Assembly (NCBI GenBank): GCA_017848795.1
Contig: JAFIHG010000025.1
Coordinates: forward strand, 1-50,600
From: Candidatus Nanopelagicales bacterium
GTDB lineage: Bacteria; Actinomycetota; Actinomycetes; S36-B12; CAIYMF01
Direction of reading: 5' to 3'
Length of the DNA stretch: 50,600 nucleotides
A program made the position numbers and the translations under genes. A model generated the notes under the pieces. That model ran no database searches and was not told the DNA's origin. It was given only the letters and a program-made list of their open reading frames with translations. Positions 42,039-49,690 of the stretch are shown here, piece after piece; positions within the stretch are counted from its first letter, which is position 1, and the number at the start of each line of letters is the position of its first letter.

Positions 42039-43924
42039 CGGTGGGTCCGGCCGTACGCCGAGAGCAGCACCGGCGTCCTTCCGGCGTAGGCGCCCGGGGT
42101 CAGCGACTGGGCGAACACCCGGCCGCGCACTCTGCGGTCCGGCGCCGGCCGCAGCCGGGCGTCGGCGCGGAACCCGACGGCCCGCGCCTGGGCGAGGGCG
42201 TCGGGGACCGGCTCACCGACCAGCCGGGGCAGCACCCCCGGCAACGGGACCCAGGCCGAGCGCCCGCCGGGGCCGACCGCGCGGACCGACCAGCGGTACC
42301 AGCTCGTCCGCGCCAGCAGCGTCGGTGCGTCGACCGTCAGCGCGTCGTCCACGGTTGCGCGACGCTCCGGCGTCCCGACGACAGACCCGCGGTCCTTCGT
42401 CGTGCGCTGCAGCTCGAAGCGGCCGACGGGTCCTCCACCGCTGCCGGGCTGCCAGGAGAGCGCGACCGTGACGGTCGCCGGCAGCTGCGGACCGGTACGC
42501 GCTGCCACCGCGAGCACGAGCGCCTGTCCGGGGCGCGGCGCGCTCGGGGCGGCGGGCGGCGCGGCGGGTGGAGGCGGCGCGGCCGGGGTGCCGGGAGCAT
42601 CCGGGGCGCCCTGCCGAGGACGGTCGCGACCCGACCGGGTGGGGTCCGCCTGCGGCGTCCGCTGGCTGGTCGCGGAGCGCGCCGACCCGGGTGCTCCGGG
42701 CAGTGTCGCGGTCACGAGCCGGGTCCGGACCGTCCCTCCCTCGGGTGCGGTGGGCGACGCCGGTGGTGCCGCGGGCGGGCTGGCGTGGCCGGCGCGGGTC
42801 TGCCCGCCCGCTGCCGGCACCGTCGCGCCGACCGGCAGCCGGTCGTCGTCACCAGCGCCGGCAGTCACACCCGGGTCGGGGGCGGTCTGCGGCGCCGGGC
42901 CGCCGTCGGTGAGCCGGTAGGCGGTGAACCCGCCGCCGAGCACGAGCAGGGCCGCCACGCCGGCGGCGACACTGCGGCGACCGCGGCGTACCCGGTTCCC
43001 GCCCGGCGAGCGCCGGGACAGCGTGACCTCGCCGGGGGCGCCGGCGGTCAGCAGCGGCGGGCCGCCGTCCGGCGTCGGGGTCAGCACGGGTGGGGAGAGC
43101 ACCGGCCCGCCATGGGTCGCCAGCACCTCGGCCAACGCGACGCCGAGAGCCTCCGCCGAGAGCGGTCTGGCTGCGGGATCTTTCGCCAGGGCGCTCTCGA
43201 GCACCTCGCAGAGCCCGTCCGGGACGCCCGCGTCCCGCAGATCCGGGACCGGCGCTGTCGCGATCCGGGCCAGCAGGGGGACCAGCGTCTCCTCGCCGGA
43301 GCGTACGAACGCCGGTGCGCCGTTGAGCGCCGCGAACAGCGTGGAGGCGAGGGAGTACACGTCGGCAGCGGTGCCGCCCGCGGCGCCCGCGAGCACCTCC
43401 GGGGCGGCATGGGCGAGGGTGACCGAGACGGCACGGCTGCGGGTCTGGAACGCCCCCGGCACCGAGGCGATGCCGAAGTCGAGCAGTTTCGGCGTGCCCA
43501 GCCGGTCGAAGAGCACGTTCTCCGGCTTGATGTCCCGGTGCAGCACCCCGACCCGGTGCGCCGTCTCCAGCGCGCCGGACAGCGCGACACCGATCGCCGT
43601 GACCTCCTGCCATGGCAGTGCCGCCGACGCGCTGCGTGCGGCGAGCGTGCCACCCTCCAGGAGCTCCATCGCGAGGTACCCGGAACCGTCGCTCGCCAGC
43701 CCGCAGGCGTGGACCGTGGCGATGTTGGGGTGGCTGCCGACCACACCGAGCGCCTGGCACTCCCGGGCGAACCGGGCGAACGACTCGTCGTCGGCGGTCA
43801 CGCCGGGCAGCAGCTTGACCGCGACGATCCGGCCGAGCGCGTCCTGACGGGCGAGATGCACGACCCCGAACCCGCCACGGCCGAGCTCGCGCCGCAGGGT
43901 GAAACCCTCGATCGTCGGTGGCAC
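42035..43924 (-). CDS. Transmembrane Ser/Thr protein kinase (PknH-like context)
   Basis: 629 residues. The kinase domain is at 8-270: GRGGFG, K37 in VAVKLL, HRDIKPENV (D131), LLDFG (D149) and an APEVL segment. One membrane helix is near 318-338 (SVAAGVAALLVLGGGFTAY). An Ala/Pro-rich linker follows, then an extracellular part with a fibronectin-III-like stretch (FELQRTTKDRGS, WYRWSVRAVGPGG) and a closing segment resembling a degenerate PASTA repeat (LVGEPVPDALAQARAVGFR). The kinase presumably senses wall or surface ligands and phosphorylates the adjacent FHA regulator. A 14-bp terminator hairpin lies 55 bp upstream of its start. Confidence 0.88.
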   Translation of the reverse strand: MPPTIEGFTLRRELGRGGFGVVHLARQDALGRIVAVKLLPGVTADDESFARFARECQALGVVGSHPNIATVHACGLASDGSGYLAMELLEGGTLAARSASAALPWQEVTAIGVALSGALETAHRVGVLHRDIKPENVLFDRLGTPKLLDFGIASVPGAFQTRSRAVSVTLAHAAPEVLAGAAGGTAADVYSLASTLFAALNGAPAFVRSGEETLVPLLARIATAPVPDLRDAGVPDGLCEVLESALAKDPAARPLSAEALGVALAEVLATHGGPVLSPPVLTPTPDGGPPLLTAGAPGEVTLSRRSPGGNRVRRGRRSVAAGVAALLVLGGGFTAYRLTDGGPAPQTAPDPGVTAGAGDDDRLPVGATVPAAGGQTRAGHASPPAAPPASPTAPEGGTVRTRLVTATLPGAPGSARSATSQRTPQADPTRSGRDRPRQGAPDAPGTPAAPPPPAAPPAAPSAPRPGQALVLAVAARTGPQLPATVTVALSWQPGSGGGPVGRFELQRTTKDRGSVVGTPERRATVDDALTVDAPTLLARTSWYRWSVRAVGPGGRSAWVPLPGVLPRLVGEPVPDALAQARAVGFRADARLRPAPDRRVRGRVFAQSLTPGAYAGRTPVLLSAYGRTHR

Positions 43925-43978
43925 GAGGAACTCCTCCCGTCGGCGGACCCGCGCCCGGACAGGGTACGTCGTCCGGCG

Positions 43979-44015
43979 TGACAGGTCCGCCCACCTGCAG
44001 CGGGCGGACCTGTCA
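43979..44015 (-). terminator. Strong hairpin between kinase and secreted-protein gene
   Basis: Arms tgacaggtccgccc (43979-43992) and gggcggacctgtca (44002-44015) form a perfect 14-bp stem with a nine-base loop. It begins six bases after the stop of the secreted-protein gene on the minus strand and ends transcription before the kinase. Confidence 0.75.
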
Positions 44016-44020
44016 GCCCG

Positions 44021-44488
44021 TCAGCAGCGCCCGGCGCGCTTGGACACGAGGCGCAGCTGCCCGTTGACGACGCTGCCGTCGGCGACCGAAGCGGCGTCCG
44101 TGGCCGGCCACTGAGTGCGGAAGACGCTGCGTACGCAGACGTTCTTGCGCACCTTGCGCTTCTGCACGTGCACCGCGCGGAGCTTGACGGTGCCGGTGCT
44201 GCCGATCGCGACCGTTCCGCAGCCGCCCGGCACGGAGGCGGTCTGCGTGGCGGACCGCAGCTTGTAGACGCCCGCCTCGCCGCTGCGGGCGATGATGCGG
44301 TTCTGCGCGAACGGCGTTCCGTTCGGACCGGTGACGCACACCGTGACGGTCTTCACGACCGGCCCTGGCGGTGTGACCTCGGTGCCGGGCTCGGCCTGCG
44401 CCGCCGGGCCGAGGGTGAGCGCGGCGACCGTGCCGGCGCCGAGTACGAGTGCGGTTGCAAGCGATGTCGCTGCAGTACGGATAGCCAC
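44021..44488 (-). CDS. Secreted hypothetical protein (155 aa)
   Basis: I do not recognise it. The N-terminus (TSLATALVLGAGTVAALTLG, then AQAEP) is a classical signal peptide with an Ala-x-Ala-type cleavage site. The mature protein is small, beta-rich and has five cysteines (VTVCVTG, PGGCGTV, KNVCVRS and the last residue among them), suggesting disulfides. The GTG at 44488 follows GGGGAGGTCC. It is transcribed alone: a terminator follows, and the DUF1800 gene is divergent across 242 bp with no further gene. Confidence 0.7.
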   Translation of the reverse strand: MAIRTAATSLATALVLGAGTVAALTLGPAAQAEPGTEVTPPGPVVKTVTVCVTGPNGTPFAQNRIIARSGEAGVYKLRSATQTASVPGGCGTVAIGSTGTVKLRAVHVQKRKVRKNVCVRSVFRTQWPATDAASVADGSVVNGQLRLVSKRAGRC

Positions 44489-44730
44489 GAGGGGACCTCC
44501 CCGGCTCCTGCCGCCGGCCGTTCCGGCGGGACGCCCACGAGGATCCGGGGCCGCGCTTCAGAACTCCTTGCGCAATCCCTGAGCAGCGGCGCGCGGGGTA
44601 CGGGTATCCGCGTCGGGATTCACCCGCTCGGCCCATCGAGCAGCATGCGTGCCGCCCGAGATTCTGATCGGGCTCAAGTCGGCCCTGCTCGTGCTCACTC
44701 TGAATGCAGGTGGCTCGGAGAGGACCGTCG

Positions 44731-46722
44731 ATGAGCGTTTCCCCACCGCACGAGGCGGCTCCGGAACTCGGCACGGGCGATCCCTCGAACCCCGGGGCCC
44801 GGCGTCCGCGGCGTTGGCTGCTGGGGGCGGCAGGTACGGCTGTCGCGGCCGGCGCGACGACGCTCGTCGTGCCCGGCGCCGCCGCTCTGGAGGCGAGCGG
44901 CGGCAAGGTGCGCCGGGTCAAGAAGCGGGTCGCTGTCACCTGGGACTACGACCGGAAGTCCGGGCGTACGACCGTGACGAAATGGCGCACGAAGCGGGTC
45001 TCGGCGAAGTTCTCCGGCGCCAAGGTGTACGAGCGCAATGCGAAGGGCGCCTGGGAGCGCGTGCCGTACGTCTGGGACAAGAAGAAGCGCGCCCTCGTCT
45101 ACGACCGGCGGCTGCACCTGTCGCTGATGAAGGACCCGCCCAAGAAGGGCAAGGGCGGCGACAAGCCCGACCCGAAGCCGGCGAAGGGCACCACGAAGAT
45201 CGCCAAGAGCGCGCGGTCGGTCAGCCCGTACGTCGGTACCAGCATGGCCTGGCACCTCGCCCGGCGGGCCAGCTTCGGCCCGTCCCCGACACTGCTCGCC
45301 GAGATCACCAAGGCGGGCCCGAGCAGCTGGCTCGAACGGCAGCTGCGCCCGTCGAGCATCCCGGACCCGGTCGCGGACAAGATGCTGGGCGCGCTCTCGG
45401 CCAAGGGCCGGGAGGTGCTCCCGGTGGGGATGGCGATCCGGTACGTGCACGACGCCCTCGACAAGGGCCTCTACAACGGCGCCCCGGTGTACCCGTGGCA
45501 GCAGAGCCGGCTGGTCGTCAAGGCCCACATCGTGCGCGCGCTGTGGTCCAAACGCCAGCTGCTCACCGTGATGGAGGACTTCTGGGGCAACCACTTCAAC
45601 GTGCCGTTCTACGCGGACAGCGTGGCCGCGAGCCGCGAGCACCTCGCGGCCACCATTCGGGCCCGCGCGTTCGGCCGGTTCAGCGACCTGCTCACGGCGG
45701 TCACCCTCCATCCGGCGATGCTCACGTCGCTGAGCAACCGCGACTCGGACAAGGACCACCCCAACGAGAACCTCGGGCGCGAGCTGCTCGAGCTGCACAC
45801 GGTCGGCGTCGACTCGCCGTACGGCGAGGCGGGAGTCCTGAACTCCTCGCGGATCCTGACCGGCCTGTCGGTCAGCAGCGATTCCGAGGAGTTCTCCTAC
45901 AAGGACTGGCGACACTGGACCGGTCCGGTGAAGGTCCTCGGCTTCCAGGACGCGAACCGGTCGGCGGCGGGCGGCCTGGATGTGGCCAAGCGCTACCTGC
46001 TGTACCTGGCGCGGCACAAGGACACCGCGCGGCACATCTGCCGCAAGCTCGCCGTCCGGTTCGTCTCCGACGTGCCGTCGAACGCGCTCGTCGAGAAGCT
46101 CGCCGGCGTCTACGTCGGGTCCGACACCGAGATCGCCCCGGTGCTGCGTGCGCTTTTCAGCTCCAGCGAGTTCGCGAACTCCGCGGGCGCGAAGACTCAC
46201 CGCCCGTTCGAACGGTTGATGGCAGCGGTCCGGCTGCTCGAGTTCGCTCCAGCGAGTCGGCTCGCCGACACTGCCGATGCAGTCGACGCGCTGCAGTACC
46301 GGGCGAGTGAGGCAGGGCACGAGCCGTTCGGCTGGGCGGCGCCCAACGGCTTCCCGGACGTGACCGGTGCCTGGCTCTCGACCGGCGCGACGTTGCAGTC
46401 GTGGAACGGCCGGCTCGCCACGGTCGCGGGGTGGTGGCCGGAGAGGAAGGGCTTCAGCCACAACGAGCTCAGCCTGCTGCTTCCCTACACCGTGAAGCCG
46501 TGGAACTTTCCGAGCTCCTACACCTTCGGTGACGTGGTGCAGGCCGTCGCTCGCCGGATGTTCGGGCTCGCGCTGCCGACCGACCACCGGGACGCGGTGT
46601 GTGCGTTCCTCGGCGTCAAGGCGGCGACAACGCTCGACAGCAGACGCTGGCTGATGGACGACGGGGCCCTGAACCGCTGGGTCGCACTGTTGCTCGACTC
46701 GCCGTACGGCCTGATGCGATGA
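44731..46722 (+). CDS. DUF1800 family Tat-exported protein
   Basis: 663 residues. A Tat-like signal RRPRRWLLGAAGTAVAAG is near residue 30. A basic, repeat-like region (KKVKVAVTWDYDRKSG-like, PPKKGKGGDKPDPKPAKG) precedes the DUF1800 domain, which shows WHLARRASFGPSP, WGNHFNVPFY, HPAMLTSLSN, HPNENLGRELLELHTVG and YLLYLARHKDTARHICRKLA. DUF1800 genes are regularly paired with DUF1501 genes, as here; their substrate is unknown. The ATG at 44731 follows GGAGAGGACC. The N-terminal insertion before the domain is unusual in my reading. Confidence 0.88.
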   Translation: MSVSPPHEAAPELGTGDPSNPGARRPRRWLLGAAGTAVAAGATTLVVPGAAALEASGGKVRRVKKRVAVTWDYDRKSGRTTVTKWRTKRVSAKFSGAKVYERNAKGAWERVPYVWDKKKRALVYDRRLHLSLMKDPPKKGKGGDKPDPKPAKGTTKIAKSARSVSPYVGTSMAWHLARRASFGPSPTLLAEITKAGPSSWLERQLRPSSIPDPVADKMLGALSAKGREVLPVGMAIRYVHDALDKGLYNGAPVYPWQQSRLVVKAHIVRALWSKRQLLTVMEDFWGNHFNVPFYADSVAASREHLAATIRARAFGRFSDLLTAVTLHPAMLTSLSNRDSDKDHPNENLGRELLELHTVGVDSPYGEAGVLNSSRILTGLSVSSDSEEFSYKDWRHWTGPVKVLGFQDANRSAAGGLDVAKRYLLYLARHKDTARHICRKLAVRFVSDVPSNALVEKLAGVYVGSDTEIAPVLRALFSSSEFANSAGAKTHRPFERLMAAVRLLEFAPASRLADTADAVDALQYRASEAGHEPFGWAAPNGFPDVTGAWLSTGATLQSWNGRLATVAGWWPERKGFSHNELSLLLPYTVKPWNFPSSYTFGDVVQAVARRMFGLALPTDHRDAVCAFLGVKAATTLDSRRWLMDDGALNRWVALLLDSPYGLMR

Positions 46723-46739
46723 CCTCGGAAGGGGCCGAC

Positions 46740-48059
46740 ATGAGGATGCAGACCAGTCCGGACGGCTGCCGCGGATGCGACGAGCTGGCCCGGGTGTCGC
46801 TGTCCCGCCGCAATCTGCTGAAGGGCCTGGCCGCTGGGGCGGTCGCGCTTCCCGCAGCGGGCATGCTCGGGACCGGTGTCGCGTACGCGGACCCGAACGC
46901 GACGACCTGGGACGGCGACACCCTCGTGGTGCTGAGCCTGCGCGGCGGGTTCGACGGCCTGTCCGCGGTGGTACCGATGCACAACGACCTCTACCCGGAC
47001 TACGAACGCGCCCGCCCGAGCATCCGGGTCCCGCAGAACAAGCTGGTCGGCCTGGACGGCCGGTTCGGCCTGCACCCCGCACTCGGCATGCTCAAGTCCT
47101 GGTACGACTCGGGCAAGTTCGGCGCCGTCGTCGCGGCCGGCCTACCGCAGCCGAACCGTTCGCACTTCGAGGCCATGGACGAGGTCGAGAAGGGCGCGCC
47201 CGGCTCGGCGGTCCGCAACGGTTGGCTCAACCGGGTGATGGGCCGTCACCTGTGCGCGCTCGTGCCGCTCTCGGCGATCCAGCTCGGCTCGAACTCCATG
47301 CCTCCCGCCTTCGTCGGCGAGCAGACCGCGCTCGGCATGGACTCGCTGGAGTCCTTCACGCTCGACGGGGTGGCCGACAAGGGCGAGGAGCGATTCACGG
47401 CCGCACACTGGCGCAACGCGCTCACCAAGCTCTCCAACCGGGCGAGCGCGCCGGTCCAGGCAGCGACCGGCATGACACTGCAGGCGCTCACCGACATCGC
47501 GACAGTAGCCAAGTCCAACGCGGGCACCGGCTATCCCGACAGCGACACCGGCCGGACGCTGTGCGATGCCGCGCGGCTGATCAAGTCGCCGATGCCGGTC
47601 AAGCTCATCACGCTCGACGTCGGGGACTGGGACATGCACTCGGACCTCGGCCGGCACGACGGCGGGTGGATGCGGAACAACCTCACCGACCTCGGGTCCG
47701 CGCTCGCGGCGTTCGCGGCCGACCTGGGCCCGCGACTGGACGGGGTCACGCTCGTCACGATCTCCGAGTTCGGCCGCCGCGTGCTGGAGAACGAGTCCGG
47801 TGGCGTGGATCACGGCTGGGGCAACGTGATGTTCGTCCTGGGCGGCCACGTCGCGACCGGGGTGAAGGGACAGTGGCCGGGCCTGTCGAAGAGCGCGCTC
47901 GACGCCGCCGACGGCGACGTCAAGGCGACGACCGACTACCGCGCCGTGCTCGCCGAGATCCTCGCCAAGCGCTGCGACGCCGACCCCGCCGACATCACCA
48001 ACGTGTTCCCTGGTTACCGCGGCACGTCGAGCGCGTACCCGGGCATCATCTCGGGCTAG
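46740..48059 (+). CDS. DUF1501 family Tat-exported protein
   Basis: 439 residues. A twin-arginine signal SRRNLLKGLAAGAVALP is followed by the DUF1501 (sulfatase/alkaline-phosphatase-like) core: VVLSLRGGFDGLSAVVP, GLHPALGML, PNRSHFEAMDEVEKG, DVGDWDMHSDLG, TISEFGRRVLENESGGVDHGWGN and FVLGGHVATG. ATG 46740 is supported by GGAAGGGGCC; ATG 46719, overlapping the previous stop as ATGA, is also possible. It works with the preceding DUF1800 gene in an unknown exported process. Confidence 0.9.
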   Translation: MRMQTSPDGCRGCDELARVSLSRRNLLKGLAAGAVALPAAGMLGTGVAYADPNATTWDGDTLVVLSLRGGFDGLSAVVPMHNDLYPDYERARPSIRVPQNKLVGLDGRFGLHPALGMLKSWYDSGKFGAVVAAGLPQPNRSHFEAMDEVEKGAPGSAVRNGWLNRVMGRHLCALVPLSAIQLGSNSMPPAFVGEQTALGMDSLESFTLDGVADKGEERFTAAHWRNALTKLSNRASAPVQAATGMTLQALTDIATVAKSNAGTGYPDSDTGRTLCDAARLIKSPMPVKLITLDVGDWDMHSDLGRHDGGWMRNNLTDLGSALAAFAADLGPRLDGVTLVTISEFGRRVLENESGGVDHGWGNVMFVLGGHVATGVKGQWPGLSKSALDAADGDVKATTDYRAVLAEILAKRCDADPADITNVFPGYRGTSSAYPGIISG

Positions 48060-48075
48060 CGGACCGCTGCCCCGG

Positions 48076-48081
48076 CAGGAT
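48076..48081 (+). promoter_or_regulatory. Putative -10 hexamer, leaderless start of DUF445 gene
   Basis: CAGGAT, six bases, GTG 48088: the same hexamer and spacing as the ligase gene at 1061-1066. It lies 16 bp past the DUF1501 stop. Confidence 0.4.
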
Positions 48082-48087
48082 GCGGGG

Positions 48088-49353
48088 GTGAGCGAACCGC
48101 TGACCCTGTCCGAGGCCGACCGCGTCCGCCGGCGAAGGCTGCGGCGCGCCAAGACCTTCGCCACCGGGCTGCTCGTCCTGGCCGCCGTGGTGTTCCTGCT
48201 CGTGCGGCCCTACGCCGCGACGGGCGCGACCTGGGCGGGGTACGTGCTGACCGCCTCGGAGGCGGCCATGGTCGGCGGGCTCGCGGACTGGTTCGCGGTC
48301 ACCGCGCTGTTCCGCCGGCCGCTCGGCCTTCCCATCCCGCACACCGCGCTCATCCCGCGCCGCAAGGACGCGCTCGGCCAGAGCCTCGGCTCGTTCGTCG
48401 GCGAGAACTTCCTGGCGCCCGACGTGGTCCAGCGCCGGCTCGAGCAGGCCGATGTCGTGGGGCGCGTCGGTGCCTGGCTGGCGCGGCCGGCCAACGCGGC
48501 CCGGCTCACGGCCGAGGCGGCCGGCGTGCTGCACGGCATGCTGACCGTGCTGGACGACCAGGATGTACGGGCCCTCGCTGAGGACGCGATCGCGAAGCGG
48601 CTTCGCACGACCCCGCTCGCGCCCGTGCTCGGCCGGATGCTCGAGCAGGTCGTTGTCGACGGGTCCTACCGGCCGCTGGTCGACCTCGTCGCCACGCGCA
48701 GCGCGGCCTGGCTGCAGGCGAACCCGATGACGATGATCTCGCTCATCGAGGCGCAGGCGCCGGAGTGGTCGCCGAGCTTCGTGGACCGCGCGCTCGCCCG
48801 CCGGATCTACAAGGAGGCGCTGCGCATCGTCACCGACGCCTCGGAGGACCCGGCGCATCCGTTGCGGATCATCCTCGAGCGCTACCTGCGGGGACTCGCG
48901 CACGACCTGCAGCACGACGAGCCGACGGGGGAGAAGCTGCAGGCGCTGGTACGGCGGCTGCTCGCCCACCAGGGCACGCGGGACGCGGTCGCGACCGTGC
49001 TCGCGGCCGGCCGGCAGGCGGTACTGGAGCTCGTCGACGAGCCGGACGGCGCGCTGCGTACCCGCGCCGCGGCCGCCGTCGCGGACCTCGGCGAGCAGCT
49101 GGCCGGCCCCAGCGCGTTGCGCGACAAGGCCGAACGCTGGCTCGGTCAGGCGGCCGCCCACATCACCGGCAGCTACCGCGACGAGCTCACCCGGCTGGTC
49201 ACCGACACCGTCGACCGGTGGGACGGGGTCGAGGCCGCCCGCCGGATCGAGCTCGTCGCAGGACCGGACCTGCAGTTCATCCGGGTGAACGGCACCGTCG
49301 TCGGTGCGCTCGCGGGCGTTGCCATCCACAGCGTTGCGCTGTTGCTCGGCTGA
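48088..49353 (+). CDS. DUF445 family membrane protein
   Basis: 421 residues. One N-terminal membrane segment (TFATGLLVLAAVVFLLV) precedes SEAAMVGGLADWFAVTALFRRPLG and IPHTALIPRRKDALGQSLGSFV, the DUF445 (YjiN/YheB-like) signature. A long helical middle and a C-terminal hydrophobic segment (GTVVGALAGVAIHSVALLLG) close it. Both termini anchor the protein. The function of DUF445 is not established. A strong terminator hairpin follows 22 bp after the stop. Confidence 0.85.
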   Translation: MSEPLTLSEADRVRRRRLRRAKTFATGLLVLAAVVFLLVRPYAATGATWAGYVLTASEAAMVGGLADWFAVTALFRRPLGLPIPHTALIPRRKDALGQSLGSFVGENFLAPDVVQRRLEQADVVGRVGAWLARPANAARLTAEAAGVLHGMLTVLDDQDVRALAEDAIAKRLRTTPLAPVLGRMLEQVVVDGSYRPLVDLVATRSAAWLQANPMTMISLIEAQAPEWSPSFVDRALARRIYKEALRIVTDASEDPAHPLRIILERYLRGLAHDLQHDEPTGEKLQALVRRLLAHQGTRDAVATVLAAGRQAVLELVDEPDGALRTRAAAAVADLGEQLAGPSALRDKAERWLGQAAAHITGSYRDELTRLVTDTVDRWDGVEAARRIELVAGPDLQFIRVNGTVVGALAGVAIHSVALLLG

Positions 49354-49374
49354 GAAGTCACCGGGCGCACGAGG

Positions 49375-49406
49375 ACGGCCCCCGGACGATCGCGTCCGGG
49401 GGCCGT
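49375..49406 (+). terminator. Terminator hairpin after DUF445 gene
   Basis: Arms acggcccccggac (49375-49387) and gtccgggggccgt (49394-49406) pair perfectly over 13 bp around the loop gatcgc. No U-run follows, as usual in these genomes. Confidence 0.7.
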
Positions 49407-49440
49407 CGGTGCTGTGGGCGGGGATGTCACCCCCGCGGGA

Positions 49441-49485
49441 TCAGTCGTCCCAGGGGCCGAAATCGGCCTCATGCATCTCGTACAT
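49441..49485 (-). CDS. Candidate 14-aa microprotein
   Basis: On the minus strand GGAAGGAAGCAACGC leads to ATG 49485 and a frame MYEMHEADFGPWDD with stop at 49441. The Shine-Dalgarno is strong and correctly spaced, and the peptide is acidic and aromatic rather than random Arg/Ala. It sits alone in a 337-bp gap (49354-49690) that otherwise holds a terminator and a stem-loop. It may be a leader peptide, a tiny protein or a modified-peptide precursor; nothing downstream on its strand (DUF445 gene is antisense) suggests a modifying enzyme. Confidence 0.35.
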   Translation of the reverse strand: MYEMHEADFGPWDD

Positions 49486-49506
49486 GCGTTGCTTCCTTCC
49501 GTAGCT

Positions 49507-49539
49507 GCCCGTCTGCTACGCGTCGCCGCGGAGACGGGC
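49507..49539 (-). promoter_or_regulatory. Stem-loop upstream of the micro-ORF
   Basis: Arms gcccgtct (49507-49514) and agacgggc (49532-49539) are perfect complements with a 17-base loop. The structure ends just before the Shine-Dalgarno of the 14-codon ORF on the minus strand and could influence its translation. The rest of 49540-49690 shows no further feature. Confidence 0.35.
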
Positions 49540-49690
49540 CTGCGTGTTTCCGCTCCCGTGACGAGATCATCGGGAGGAGGAACAGGACCCTTGCGGTGCC
49601 GGCCGATAACGATTCGGCAGCGGTTCTGCTGTACGTCCTGGCAGCCGCTCGGTGGGCTGCGCGCTCAGACTACCAGCCCGCCGGATAGCG

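Noticed and set aside
44650-44700. Flagellar (FliA-type) promoter suggested by ctcaagtcggccc before the DUF1800 gene
   Set aside because: No matching -10 element (GCCGAT-like) at the expected distance and no motility genes nearby.
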